From assembly GCA_033675265.1 (NCBI GenBank), contig JAUJYZ010000742.1, positions 278,001 through 342,000 of the forward strand: a stretch of DNA of 64,000 nt, written 5' to 3'. Source of the DNA: Actinostola sp. cb2023. Its lineage: Eukaryota; Cnidaria; Anthozoa; Actiniaria; Actinostolidae. Positions 41,079 to 52,263 of this stretch are shown in pieces; the stretch's first letter is position 1, and every line of letters starts with the position of its first letter. The notes beneath the pieces were generated by a model that worked only from the letters and a program-made list of their open reading frames with translations, did not search any database and had not been told where the DNA came from. Position numbers and translations under genes: made by a program.

Positions 41079-42942
41079 TTATTGACTTTCGTCACTGTCA
41101 CTGATAAGAATTCGTCGTCTTTTGAACTGTTTTTGCTCACCGCTTTTCTGATCCGAATTAGTAGTGAAAATATTCACTGTTCCTACTTGGCACTGGTAAA
41201 AATTTGGCAATGTTCCTGCACTTGTGCTGGGCTGAATTGTCGATGTTGCTGTAATTTCGTCCACTGTTATTTTTGGCGAAGACGGAATCATTCCAGAACT
41301 TCCTCCGGATAAAACGGCCGAGATCTGTTGCTGTCTTTTGTCGGATATTGCTGAGTAGTTATTCAGAGCGAATTTATGTTTTGGTGTCCAGTTATTTTAA
41401 CAATTTCATTTGCTGGAATGTTATTATCCACAAGTTTTTGGACGAGATGCTTTCTTGTGCTATGGTTTACCAATTTCTTGTCTGAATGAAGTTGAGAGGC
41501 CGCCATCATGTTTTTCACCATCGATCTAAGTGAATTCACTCCCTGCGGGGAAGCTTTAAACCATTTTTTTCCTGCCTTTGGAACTTCTGTGTTGATAGCG
41601 AGATAAAACGGCGACTCGTCATCCATCATTGCTGGTGGTCGTTGTTGTTGATAAGCCAAGTAGGTGGTGACAGGACAGCGCTCGGAATTATCGACGTTTT
41701 CAAACATCTTTGGCTTGCTTTCTCTTACATTTTGGGGGTTTTCGCCCGTACGCGTTTGTTTGGCGCTCGGTGGAAAACTGCACATAGCGAAGTCCATTTG
41801 CATTGGTTTTCAGCTCTAAATCTCCCCAGCAGAGGTCTCGTTGCTCTTGTCCGGGTTTCATGCCAAAATAGACACAATTATTCATCCAGACAGTGCTAAT
41901 AAGTGCTCTTGGCGTGTTATTTCCAAGTGCACCAACCCGGTAAAACTCCTCTATTTCTTCATCTGTTAGTGGATCGGCTCTATTCGGTTTGTTGCCTTTT
42001 CCAGTGGCTTTTATAAAGGGGGACTAGTACGTAAATCGTTCAAAATTTGATTTAGCTGAAACTTTACTTAGATAATCTCAAAGACCCATACAATCACTGG
42101 TTAATTTTTTTCTCAAAAATTCCAATGGTAAGTAATACATTTTTATGAATCTTTAGAGGTGCCAGTGACGTCACTGACTCAACCCAAACTCAGCTCCATA
42201 CATTTCTTTGTATTTTGTGATCAAAATATCTGAACGGTTTGTTCAGATAACAGCTCTGCACTGAAGAAAACTAGTCAAACAATCAATCCTAAGCACATAC
42301 AAGGTAAGAAAACTCCTTCACACAAACGTTTAGCTTCATAGAAATATAATAGTTCAAGACATTAAACATGAAGAAATGTATGGAGCGAAGCCGTGATGAT
42401 TGTTTGGGTTGAGTCAGTGACGTCACTGGCACCTCTAAAGATTCATAAAAATGTATTACTTTCCATTGGAATTTTTGAGAAAAAAATGAACCAGTGATTG
42501 TATGGGTCTTTGAGAATGTTTCAGTGAAGTTTCAGCTAAATCAAACTTTGAACGATTTACGTACTAGTCCCTCTTTAAGTTATTTCTGTTTCTTTTTTAG
42601 GATATCTTGAAGCTTGGAGAATTCTCTGTCATTCAGAAGAGAACATTTGTATTCTTTTTTCCGAAGGTATCTGTCGATGCTTTGTAAAAACCCTCTGACA
42701 GAGGATGGTTCGTAGTCTTCGCCATTTTTCTTCCGAACTCCAAGTACAAACTTTATCACTAACTATTGCAGCTCGGTGGCTGGAATTTCTTGAATTTCTC
42801 TCGCTTCTTCTTCAGTTGCAAGGAAGTCCTTCAATAATTGTAAGTCATATGAAGTTTTTTTCTTCGTGTTAGCATTTTCCTGCTCCTCAGTGAACGATTT
42901 TATGTCGGCTTCCGTGAACTTCACGAATCTATCGCTCGCCAT
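41079..42942 (-). pseudogene. Crypton-like tyrosine recombinase (DUF3504 type), broken
   Basis: Starts MASDRFVKFTEADIKSFTEE at 42942, hits a TAG after IPATELQ at 42763, and continues in frame through VLGVRKKNGEDYEPSSVRGF to about 42577, where the MITE is inserted. Past the MITE the frame reads LTDEEIEEFYRVGAL, WMNNCVYFGMKPGQEQRDLC (first Arg), then after a frame change SERCPVTTYLAYQ and HSTRKHLVQKLVDN (His-x2-Arg). After another frame change near 41362 comes LNNYSAISDKRQ with the nucleophile Tyr. The Arg, His, Arg, His and Tyr set is recognisable but spread over three frames, so the enzyme is dead. Confidence 0.75.
42016..42575. mobile_element. MITE family 1, copy 2 (560 bp) inside the Crypton-like gene
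   Basis: Ends AAGGGGGACTAGTACGTAAA and TTTACGTACTAGTCCCTCTT, flanked by TA at 42014-42015 and 42576-42577. Homologous to 38856-39412. The interior is a large imperfect palindrome (for example GGTAAGTAATACATTTTTAT against ATAAAAATGTATTACTTTCC). Features fit a Tc1/mariner-type MITE. Confidence 0.85.
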
Positions 42943-43777
42943 TTTACAACCGCGTTGGGAGACGCGTTGGCAGCTTTGCCAAACGCGGGAAATGACGTCA
43001 TCGATATCCTCACTAGTGAGGATATTGAAAATACGCCACTCGGGTCCCGGATGTAGTTTCGTATGAATTTTATGAGTGAGATATTTTCCAGTAAAACACT
43101 CGTGTATGTATAATAAAATGTAATATGTAATATGTGGAATAATTTTTTTGGGCAACTCAACAATTGAAATTCGAGAACACGAAATACAACCCCCGTTTAT
43201 GCGGAAAAAAATCACAACTTTCAAGGTCACGCTTGGGGAAAAGACAATTATTTAGTCAGTTAAACCGTCCAATGTCTTGGAAATAAATTCAATCAGACCG
43301 AAGCGAATACTTTGACATTTTGAAAGCGTTTCAAAGCATTGTGAGAAAAGACGAAACTTTTAGAAAAAAATATCACACATTCCTGGGGGGTCGAAAGCTT
43401 CGTCGACGGTTGAGTTTGAATATCGACTGATTAGCTTGACCTTGTTTGGAGTCGATATGTTTAATATAATGCATCAATGTTGTACCTTGATGTACTCAGA
43501 GTTGTGAAACGAATAGGTCGGAAGTATAAACAACTAAACTGACAACACGACAAGATTGCGTGACAAACACCACAGGAAGCCCGTCATAGCCGGAAACTGA
43601 AATACCTAATCAGTTTGTTATGTATTTTAAAATCTTGTTTGTTTGTTATTTTAATGTGATAACCAAGTATTCCAAGATATTTGTCATATATTTTATTAGT
43701 AGTAATATTGTTAAGCGTTTTTAGTAGAAATAACGCTATACAAATAAAGATTATTATTATTATTAAGTATTCATGTA

Positions 43778-44329
43778 CAGTAGAACCCCGCTATCTCGAA
43801 CTCTGAAGGGAAAGGAAAATTAGTTCGAGATAGCGGGGGTTCGAGATAACCGGGTCAGTGTCATTTCACTGATATTTTCATTAGTATTTAGTATTTTCAC
43901 AGTGTTTCAAATAGAGCTAATATATAATTTTGTTTGGAAAAATATGCAACAAACGCAACAAATATGCATTTGGATACAAGTTGTTTGTGAGCCGGCACAG
44001 GCGTGATACGAATTCGAACAAAAATAGTCAGCACTTATAAGTAATACCATGACAAGAGGGAAATTAGTGAGGCGATCATGGTATTATTACATATATACTG
44101 AACAATTAAAGTTCAGTTGACGTTTTGCCTTCCAACTATGTTGTGACACTTTCTTCTGTTTGTTCATCGACTTTATCGTTAGAGTTCGAGATAACCGGGG
44201 TTGATTTGGGTCAAGGGAATCGAAAATCGGTTCGAGATAGCGGAGTTCGAGATAGCCCATAGTAAAGGACTGTGTTCGAGATAGCGGGGAGTTCGAGATA
44301 ACCGAGTTCGAGATAGCGGGGTTCAACTG
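43778..44329. mobile_element. Pogo/Tigger-like MITE, 552 bp
   Basis: Starts CAGTAGAACCCCGCTATCTC and ends GAGATAGCGGGGTTCAACTG, flanked by TA. CAGTxGAACC with a TA target is the known terminal signature of pogo/Tigger elements. Several additional GTTCGAGATAGCGGGG copies near the right end show sub-terminal repetition. No transposase remains. Confidence 0.8.
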
Positions 44330-45834
44330 TATTAACGGTTACACGATGTAAAACGTAGAGTCTCGTCAAATCATATTCTCTTCTATATAGTGCCCCCCAA
44401 AAACGCAGTTGGGTTTGCAGAGGGTTTATTACGAATTTGTTCAGTTGTCTCTTCCACAAACCTGAGTTACAAGGATGATAACTTTAGTATAATTAGCAAA
44501 CAGTTTTAGCGTCGTTTGCAATATCTGTTGTCATTCCTTTTGTCATGCTGTCAATCAGCCGGCGGTTTTTAAATTATGATTTTCTCAGCATTTTACAGTT
44601 GACGTAAATCTTGATCTATCAGTATATGTAGTATTCTGAAATTGAAGAAATGGTTCTGTGTGGCTTTGCTGCTTTTGTTGGTAGAACGTGTGATCAAAGA
44701 AAAGATAACCCAGACAAAATCCAGGTCGAAACTATTTGCGACTGTTGACGAAACATAAAACGGCATCTTGCCGGGTGTTTTCAGAGTTCAAACATGTACT
44801 GATGCCAAATGTCATGCTTTATAAGCAGGTGCGATAACTTGGTTTTCAGGTTTTAGCCATGTTCTGCTGTTGTTCTTTACAAAAGAAAACAATACGAAAG
44901 AAAAATTGAGTAACAGAGACAATACGCGTTAAAAAATACGTGTTTGCGAATTGCATTTTTTGCGTTTCCGTTTCGTGTGCGTTGTGCGCTTTATTAATTC
45001 TGACCGGTACTGTACAATAACTTGTGGACAAGCTTAAATTTTGGGAAAGCGACTTATGACAATTAGCATAACTCAACTCCCAAAAATTCATTTACAAAAA
45101 TGCGTTTAAAAATATTATGACGTCCCCTTTCAAAACTGCCTGTATCCGCCCTTGAAGCTGTCCCTCCGTCTTCAAGGCAGTGTCGTTTATGCCTATGTGA
45201 TCGTGTTAGCTGATCGACCGGCATGACAGACAGATGGACGATCGAAACACACTCCGATAATTTACTTCCTATCAGTAATTGTTATGTACTTGCAGAGTAG
45301 ATCATGCATTGGTATGAGCTCGATTAATTGAACCGTCTGTATTCGGTTTGATTGACTTTAGAAATAACCTATCTTGTGTTGGCCTTACTAATAATATTTT
45401 AAGTTACAATACCAATGAGCCTATTCACGTTTGTGAAAATCATAAATGCAAACGCACTCCACACTGCCGTACGTCACAAGTTGTCTTTCTGAACAATGAC
45501 AGGTGGGACAAGGTGAAATAGTTCAGGTTCGATTCTGTTCTGTTTTATGCATGTGCATGCATGCTGACAAAAAAAGGAACGAATGAGGGGGTCCTGATTC
45601 CCTAGACCCATTTCCGGTATCCGCCCTTGCAATAACAGGTAAGAATAGAAAGAAGACAATGATACATCAAAGCCCGATTATTTCCGATCCTGGTTAGTTT
45701 TGTCGAACTTTTTAAATCTGATAGTATGCTGACTATTTTAAACACGTTGACCAAGCACGCGGCAGCCCGCATATATTTCTCATTGTAAAAGCATCAGAGT
45801 ACAAATAAACAGTTGTTGTTGTTTAGGGGGTAGA
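44330..45834. other. Non-coding stretch
   Basis: No gene or clear mobile element identified. Short minus-strand frames at 44846-45091 and 45474-45659 have no motif. This DNA separates the Crypton-like element from its inverted derivative. Confidence 0.4.
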
Positions 45835-46009
45835 GTAGTAACCCCACTAACTCGAACTCCTAAGGGAAATGGAAAACTGTTCGAGTTAGCGGGGTTCGAG
45901 TTAACAGAGTAAATTTGAAATTTGAGAATTGAGTCAAGGGAAAATAAAATTAGTCAAGTTAGTTGGGAGCTCGAGTTAACCGAGTTCGAGTTAGCGGGTT
46001 TCTACTGTA
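45835..46009. mobile_element. Short pogo-like MITE, about 175 bp
   Basis: Left end AGTAACCCCACTAACTCGAA and right end GAGTTAGCGGGTTTCTACTG are related to the 43778 element, with GTTAGC in place of GATAGC. It lies directly against the end of the inverted Crypton-like copy. Confidence 0.7.
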
Positions 46010-46843
46010 TTTCAGTTTCCGGCTATGACGGGCTTCCTGTGGTGTTTGTCACCCGATCATGTCGTGTTGACAGTTGAGTTGTTTACGTACGACCTATCGT
46101 TTCACTGTATTTTATGGATTTATTCTCCAAGAATACAAGTACATCAAGGTACAACATTGATGCATTATATTGAACATATCGACTCCAAACAAGGTCAAGC
46201 TAATCAGTCGATATTCAAACTCAACCGTCAACGAAGCTTTCGACCCTCCAGGAACGTGTGATATTTTTTTTCTAAAAAAGTTTCGTCTTTTCTCACAATG
46301 CTTTGAAACGCTTTCAAAATGTCAATGCAAGTATTCGCTTTGGTCCGATTGAATTTATTTCCAAGACATCGAACGGTTTAACTGACTAAATAATTGTCTT
46401 TTCCCCAAGCGTGACCTTGAAAGTTGTGATTTTTTTTCGCATAAACGGGGGTTGCATTTCGTCTTCTAGAATGTCAATTTTTGAGTTGCCCAAAAAAATA
46501 TTCCACATATTACAAGACGAAATAGTATTATTTGGCTGAGGTATACATTCTATATTTACCCTAGTTCTAGAGTCTCTTTAGATGTAGCATTCGGAGATAT
46601 TTGCCTGTCAATGCAGCCTATGAAAAAACATTAAAAATGTAGAAATAGTATTTATACATATAAATGAATAAAGAAGAAATAACCCCACGTTAAAAAATGT
46701 AAAAATAATTTGAAAATCGATAAAATAGTTATTTTGTATTAAAGATATTCGATAAACACGACAAAATGTTAGACATTATCTCCCTTTCCCGAAATGATAT
46801 CATTTGTTCAGCGAAATTTAGTAAATTATTTGTTATTGTTGGT
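46007..46843 (+). mobile_element. Internally deleted, inverted copy of the Crypton-like element
   Basis: 46007-46515 is the reverse complement of about 43127-43607; for example GTGATTTTTTTTCGCATAAA matches 43200-43220. 46520-46843 is the reverse complement of parts of 39971-40050 and 40660-40790, such as AAACACGACAAAATGTTAGA. The whole recombinase gene and a further 600 bp are missing. This is a non-autonomous derivative of about 840 bp. Confidence 0.75.
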
Positions 46844-47528
46844 TTTATGAGTGCAGTGAAATCGCCTATCAAAACCGGAAGTGATCCCGAAAATCGAATA
46901 TCGGCGCCGTTCTCCTAAAATAATTACCTGATTCAAATGAAACTTACACAACATAACGAGTTCACCTAGGCCTACATTCTGACTAAATTTGAAGGATTTC
47001 GACTTTCCGCATTTTGCATGTTATAGTCAAAGCAATCATTGGAGTTTTGGAAGTAAGTGATCTGAGCTCATAAAGTTTTGAGTAGGACTCTATAAATACT
47101 GCCATTTTACTGTCTTGTAATGTTCCCCTATATAATTGTATCAGTAAACAAGTGATCAGGTAAAATTCGTTAATCTTATAACAGAGGCGGTAAGGGGTTT
47201 TTCCGTGAAGCGTGATCGAGGTTTTTTTATTTTCTGTGAACCGCGATCATTGAAAATTAAACATCATGAACTCGTGAACAACTCGTTCGTCGTGACACGT
47301 GAAGCCTAAAAATAGTTTACTGATAAACGTGATTAAGCACACAATTTTTCGTGAAAGCTTTAGAAATGGATTTTACGTTGTACACTTATTTTTACTTTTA
47401 CATGAAAACGACGTCCATCTATTATTCAATCCGAATCAACGGGTATTTTAAGACTTGTGCTACCATAGGTAGCCCAAGTAATAATTAAGAATTAAATTAT
47501 GTTTGTTACACATATTTTGGTGTTAGCT

Positions 47529-47621
47529 TTCAGATGCTAAGGAAGAAGAGAGGGAAGAAATACGGAAGGATTCATCAGTGATTGAACTTTTAAGTGATGC
47601 TGGTTGTGTTGATTTGCCAAA
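47529..47621 (+). pseudogene. Probable exon of a decayed repeat-family gene
   Basis: Reads DAKEEEREEIRKDSSVIELL and SDAGCVDLPK and ends at a donor (AAA|GTAAGC). It precedes, in the same direction, an exon-like block at 48280-48532. No name can be given; the fragment is short. Confidence 0.35.
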
Positions 47622-48289
47622 AGTAAGCTTCGGCCCAATTTGAACAGGCCCCGATTGTTCAAAAGCTCGCACTTTTAAGTCAGTAAATCTTTAACTCGAG
47701 GTTAGCCATACCCTGGGTTAGTGTTAACCCCCTTTCGAACAACCAGGACCAGTAGTACTGTTCTTGGGCATTCTGTAAACTATTACTTAGGAAAGTTTAG
47801 AATGCAGTTATTTGTAAAACATCAGTTTTATTAAAGTCTGTTCTATTATCAGTAAATAATTCCTTTAGTTCATTCCTTTGTGACTTCATATAATTTCAGT
47901 TTGACTGTTCTATTAGTGTGATATTGGTGCGAGATACCATTATACTAATAGAGCGAAACTCACGGATTGATGTATGTGCTTGGCGCTTATCTTTATTAAG
48001 AGGAAGTTGACACCATATCACAAGCGCAAGGCTGTCAAACAATGGAATTTGATTTTTATGCGTGCACGGATACAAACCGTTTCCCCTACATCAATCAAAA
48101 TTCATTATTTGCATGCGCAATGGCGTCAACTTGCTGTTACCAAAAATAACCTTAAGCGCCAAGCACATCGCACAGACATCAATACTAGTTTCACTCTCTT
48201 GGAATAATGATATTTTGATTAGTATGATTACATAGTTTTTATACAATGTTTTATTATTTTCAGGTAGAGAATAGACAACTCTGTGTTAA

Positions 48290-48532
48290 ATATCGGATGC
48301 TGTCAACACTCCACAAGAAAAAGACAGTACTATAGACCAACTAATGAAATGGCTGAAAGCCCTTGATGTTCTAGAGTATATCAGGAAGAAACCTGTTCTA
48401 TTTGAGCCCCTATTCATCAGCAACCCAATAGAGAATTTAACCCCTGTAAGAATGATGAGTATCCACTTCTTCTCAGATGACAAGGCACAATCAAAAGAAC
48501 ACCTACTGAGATTCATTGCAGGCAGCTCTAAA
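48290..48532 (+). pseudogene. Exon-like fragment resembling a HECT/G2E3-type repeat protein
   Basis: Open frame with QEKDSTIDQLMKWLKALDVL then EYIRKKPVLFEPLFISNP, ending before a donor (GTG|GTATGT). This pattern (a W-L-x2-L-x-VL segment followed by LF-PLF) resembles the region before the HECT domain in repeated cnidarian G2E3-like proteins, from memory. An in-frame TAA lies just upstream, so the exon must start after about 48290. Confidence 0.4.
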
Positions 48533-48559
48533 AGTGGTATGTCTGAATAGTATTACTTA

Positions 48560-49294
48560 AGTTAGACATAGACATAGACATACGTTTATTTATACACGGT
48601 AAAATATCATCAGTACATACATATAAACACTACAATAAAAATACTGGTTTCCATGATTGCCGTGTGTGAGCCTTTGAATTAAGATATTCATTGATTTTAT
48701 TTTTAAATATCACAAGGGAATCAACACTTCATATATCAGGTGGAAGGCTGTTCCATAAAGCTGCTCCGCAATAACCAAAACTACGTTTCGTGTTCGTGGT
48801 TTAGGGAGTGACAGCTTATTCTGCATGTTTCTAAGATCGTAGACAGGGTCGCAGGAAACAAACATATTTTGTAAATAAGAGGGAAGGAGACCATGTAATG
48901 ATTTGAACATAGATATTGCTAATTGCTTATTTCTCCGGGTTGATAAATTATCCCATTCAAGTGATTCGTACAAGGAGCTTGCGCTTGTGTCAAAACTCGA
49001 CTTGGTAATAATTCTAACAGAACGATTTTGAAGTTTTTGTAATTTATCGCTTAGAGTAGTACTAATGCCGTACCAAACTCCACTGCAGTAGTCAAAATGT
49101 GGCTCCACCAACGATTTATATATTTTCGCTGCAGTGTGTTGTGAGATGAATGGCCTCAGTCGTTTAATGGCGCCGATGCCAGAAGAAAGTTTCTCTGATA
49201 TTTCATCAACATGCTTTTTCCAAGATAATGTATTATCTATATACACCCCAGGGGTTGGCACCTGGGAATTCTGCTGATTGATAGATGATTTCAA
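48560..49294 (-). pseudogene. Non-LTR retrotransposon (CR1/L2-like), 3' end
   Basis: A 194-residue frame covers the end of an ORF2 protein: LGVYIDNTLSWKKHVDEI-like start (here PGVYIDNTLSWKKHVDEI), IGAIKRLRPFISQHTAAKIY, HFDYCSGVWYG, LQKLQNRSVRII and the late STRRNKQLAISMFKSLHGLL. It follows the post-RT region of jockey/CR1/L2-type elements. The 5' part, including endonuclease and RT palm, is absent, as is usual. The 3' end at about 48560-48590 has short TATGTC repeats typical of such tails. Confidence 0.75.
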
Positions 49295-49299
49295 ATGAT

Positions 49300-50053
49300 A
49301 ATCAAAATAAGAAAAATAAATAAATAAGTAGTTAATGTTGCCATTGTTATGGCTTATTATAGGTTATTGTAGCAGTTATATCCAATTTTACATCCAATTG
49401 AAGAGGTGCCCAGCAAAACAACTTAAAATATAGTCTGTTAAATGGAAATGCTCTCTAACTTATTGGCTCTTTTGTATTCACTAACCGAATAACAGCTTTG
49501 AGACCTTTTGACTTAGAACCAAAAGATAGAAATGTCCTGTCACATTTTCAATAATTAATGTTTGTATTTCTCAAATAAATGACCAGACATTGATGTTTAG
49601 GCATGGAGAAGTCCATTGATACCTTCTTTGCAACCAGTTTGAGAAAGGTTGAGGGGAAAAACCTTTAAAAAATCATCAAACTGCCACTTAAGTTGTTTTC
49701 AATGGCATCTTCAATTTTACAATGTTGTATCCAATTTTACTTCTAATCCAATGTTGCAGTTATGTCCAATAAATTCACATGAAATGTTAAATGAGTATTA
49801 ATGCTGTGAAAAAGTTACCTTTCATTACAAAAGGTGCCCATGCAAATGAACATTTTTTATTACATAATTCTAATGAGAATGTACTTGTGTAAAAGAGCCT
49901 ACAATGGACTTTCAAACTACCCAGTATATTAAATGTAAACAAATCTGACGATAGATAGGCATGATGGTTAAGAACATATATACCCTCTTGCTTCAAGAAA
50001 TAACATTGCTTGAATAAAAATCTCAATACCATAATTTGAACTTTCACGCAGGG
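49300..50053. other. Non-coding AT-rich stretch
   Basis: No motif or splice signals that support a gene were found; a minus-strand frame at 49787-50071 is AT-rich and unsupported. Confidence 0.4.
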
Positions 50054-50069
50054 ATATATTTGTTCACAC

Positions 50070-50196
50070 ATTTCCTGGAAGATATGTGGTGCCAGGGGAT
50101 CTGGTGTGTCTGGAATTGTAACAACATCAGAAGCTTTAGCAGGATCATCTAAGAGAGGTCCATCCCAGTCGATACCAAATGTTTCAATTTCTTCCT
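50070..50196 (-). pseudogene. Exon fragment of a repeated cnidarian integrase-associated gene
   Basis: After an acceptor-like CACAG the minus strand reads EEIETFGIDWDGPLLDDPAK and VVTIPDTPDPLAPHIFQEM. The GIDWDGPL motif followed by a VxIPxTPxPL run occurs in repeated cnidarian proteins with an integrase-like core (from memory). Only one exon is present. Confidence 0.35.
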
Positions 50197-50317
50197 GTGA
50201 TTAATACGTTTTTTAAACTTGATAACCAGCTGAACCTAAAGACCTACATCTATGGTGCGTTATCAGGGAAAATCTTATTTTTTGTAAGAAAATATTAATT
50301 GCTTTATTTATCAAAGG

Positions 50318-50881
50318 ATGCCTTTGAAAGTTTGATTTCGGAAGAGTCACGGAACATGAGAGTTCAAATGATGCGAGCACCTGACTGGATTGTCCTTCTT
50401 TTCAAGATGAAATCCAGAATTTCAGACGCTTCATGGTAGCATTTTAAGTATTTTGCAATTTAATATTGTTGGGTTGTACTTGTATGACCTTTTTTTTTGT
50501 TATGCATTATATGAATAGTACAACAATATTATGTTTAATGAGTAATGTTTTATGTACTTATTATTATTATTATTATTATTGTTAATATTATTATTATTAT
50601 TAAGTAATGTTAATGTAATGTAATGTTATATGTACTGATTATTTTATTATTATTATTTTACAGAAAAAAGAGGACGAGCAAATAATTCCCGTGAAAAGCA
50701 ATGTTGTTGCCCTAAGGCAAATATTATTCACAGTGACTAGAGAAATGATGGAGATTTGTACACTTGACCCAGTTATTGGATTAAGCATTGAAAAAGTGAT
50801 AATATGGAGTGCAAGGGAAATGAGACTACAGGCCCAATGAACTGGTGTTCAACTTAAAACTTGATGGGCGGCCATTCTGTG
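50318..50881 (+). pseudogene. Two exon-like blocks of a decayed repeat-family gene
   Basis: Block 1 (about 50318-50438) reads AFESLISEESRNMRVQMMRA and DWIVLLFKMKSRISDASW, ending in a TAG. Block 2 (about 50666-50881) starts after a polypyrimidine tract and acceptor TTTTACAG, reads VKSNVVALRQILFTVTREMM and, after a one-base frame change, NELVFNLKLDGRPFCG before a donor (GTG|GTAAGT). Similar VFNLKxDGRP exons occur in multi-copy cnidarian genes of unknown function. It runs on the opposite strand to the 50070 fragment. Confidence 0.4.
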
Positions 50882-51443
50882 GTAAGTATAAATGTTCCTA
50901 AAAAAATATTTAGTTTGAGCATTTTACATGTAGTAACCATGTAATATCTAGACGTTTCTTTTTTAAATATACATATGTAACTGCAGAGAAAATGTTTTGT
51001 TTTCATTCCGCTAGCTTTTCCCTAGCTTTTTTCTTGCTTTAGTCTATAGTTGTTTAATTTTGATTGTTCTTTATAGTTTTCCCTCGGGTCAGTTTCCGTA
51101 TGTAAATTTGTCTTAACTTTGGAGTCGTTTAGGTTTTGGTTTTGGTCACTCATATTCAGTTGATTGCGGAATGCTGAACTGAGAACTGCGCTTGCGAACG
51201 ATTTGCGAATATTGCGAAATATGAGTCTTAGAGACGGGATAGTTGGTAAGTTTCATGTTCTCGTTTATATGTTAGTTTCAGTATCACATAGTTTGTTGTA
51301 ACTTGTATTCTTCTGTTTATTTAGTTTTACATTTAGGTTAGATTCACCATGCAAATAAACAGTAACGACGATCTAGCCCGATTAGTCAAAACACGTCTCG
51401 ACTGATTATTTCTCTAAGGCCGTAACAGCAAAACAACTACCTG

Positions 51444-52235
51444 ATGAGTGAAATTACCGAGTTAGGGCTTCAAGCCAAGTCCAGCATTCCACGACAAAGA
51501 GTTATGACAACGAAAGGGAAAGAATATTACCTCGAAAGACTCAAGGTGAACTAACGATATGCCGAAAGAACTTGGAGGTCGCAACTCAACGCCTTAGTAT
51601 CCTCGTTAGTCACCGATACCGACATTTCTGCACTGAAACTTCAATGTTTAAAGCTAGAAAAGCACATGATTGATCCTTCCAAAGCACACGAAGAATTGGA
51701 TAAAGAATTAATCGTAGAAGGAGAAAAGATCGCCCTGTTCGACGAACTAGAGATATTGACTAAAGAGAATATGGATCACTTAAAGATGGTTAATGATAAA
51801 ATGAGAGAATTAGAAACGACTTATTCCAAGAAATCCTCTGGAGAAAGGTCCAATACAGTTTGATCTCAACTTTCTTGTTCTTCATCTTCTTATCAATCAT
51901 CCTCCCGCAAGTCATCTAGTCACGCTTCATCTAGTCACAAGTCATCTAGCCATCAGGCGTCAGGACATCAGTCAAGTCGACATTCTTCAAATCATGGATC
52001 ATCTAGCCATCAATCGTTGTCAAACCACAAGTCATCTAGCCACGTTTCATCTAGTTACAAGTCAAGATCAGTTAAATCAAGCACCTGTTATAGAAAACAG
52101 CTTGCTCTTCAAGGTCAGATAGCAGCGTTAAAAGCGAAGATAGATCTTGCTGTTGAAAAACGCGAAATGGAATCAAAAGCCCAAAAGCAACCGGAAGATA
52201 TACACAAGCAAAGATTAGAGCTCACTCTAACCTAA
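51444..52235 (+). pseudogene. BEL/Pao-like gag, N-terminal coiled-coil region
   Basis: From ATG at 51444 one frame runs to 52235 with two stops (a TAA near 51552 and a TGA at 51861-51863). It contains a coiled coil (LDKELIVEGEKIALFDELEI), a Ser/His/Lys-rich tract coded by a 15 bp tandem repeat of TCATCTAGTCACAAG type (about 51890-52070), and a second coiled coil (LALQGQIAALKAKIDLAVEK). The Ser-rich tract followed by such a helix is typical of the start of BEL/Pao gag proteins in invertebrates. Confidence 0.65.
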
Positions 52236-52263
52236 GGAAGGATTAAATGTATGCAATAGATTC

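Larger units (their letters stand above)
39971..43607 (-). mobile_element. Crypton-like tyrosine-recombinase element, decayed
   Basis: Boundaries are defined by comparison with an inverted, internally deleted copy at 46007-46843, which matches both ends of this interval. The unit carries one gene (about 41079-42942, minus strand) and long non-coding flanks, has no terminal inverted repeats of its own and was later hit by a 560 bp MITE at 42016-42575. Cryptons move by tyrosine recombinase and lack terminal repeats, in agreement with this layout. Confidence 0.65.
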
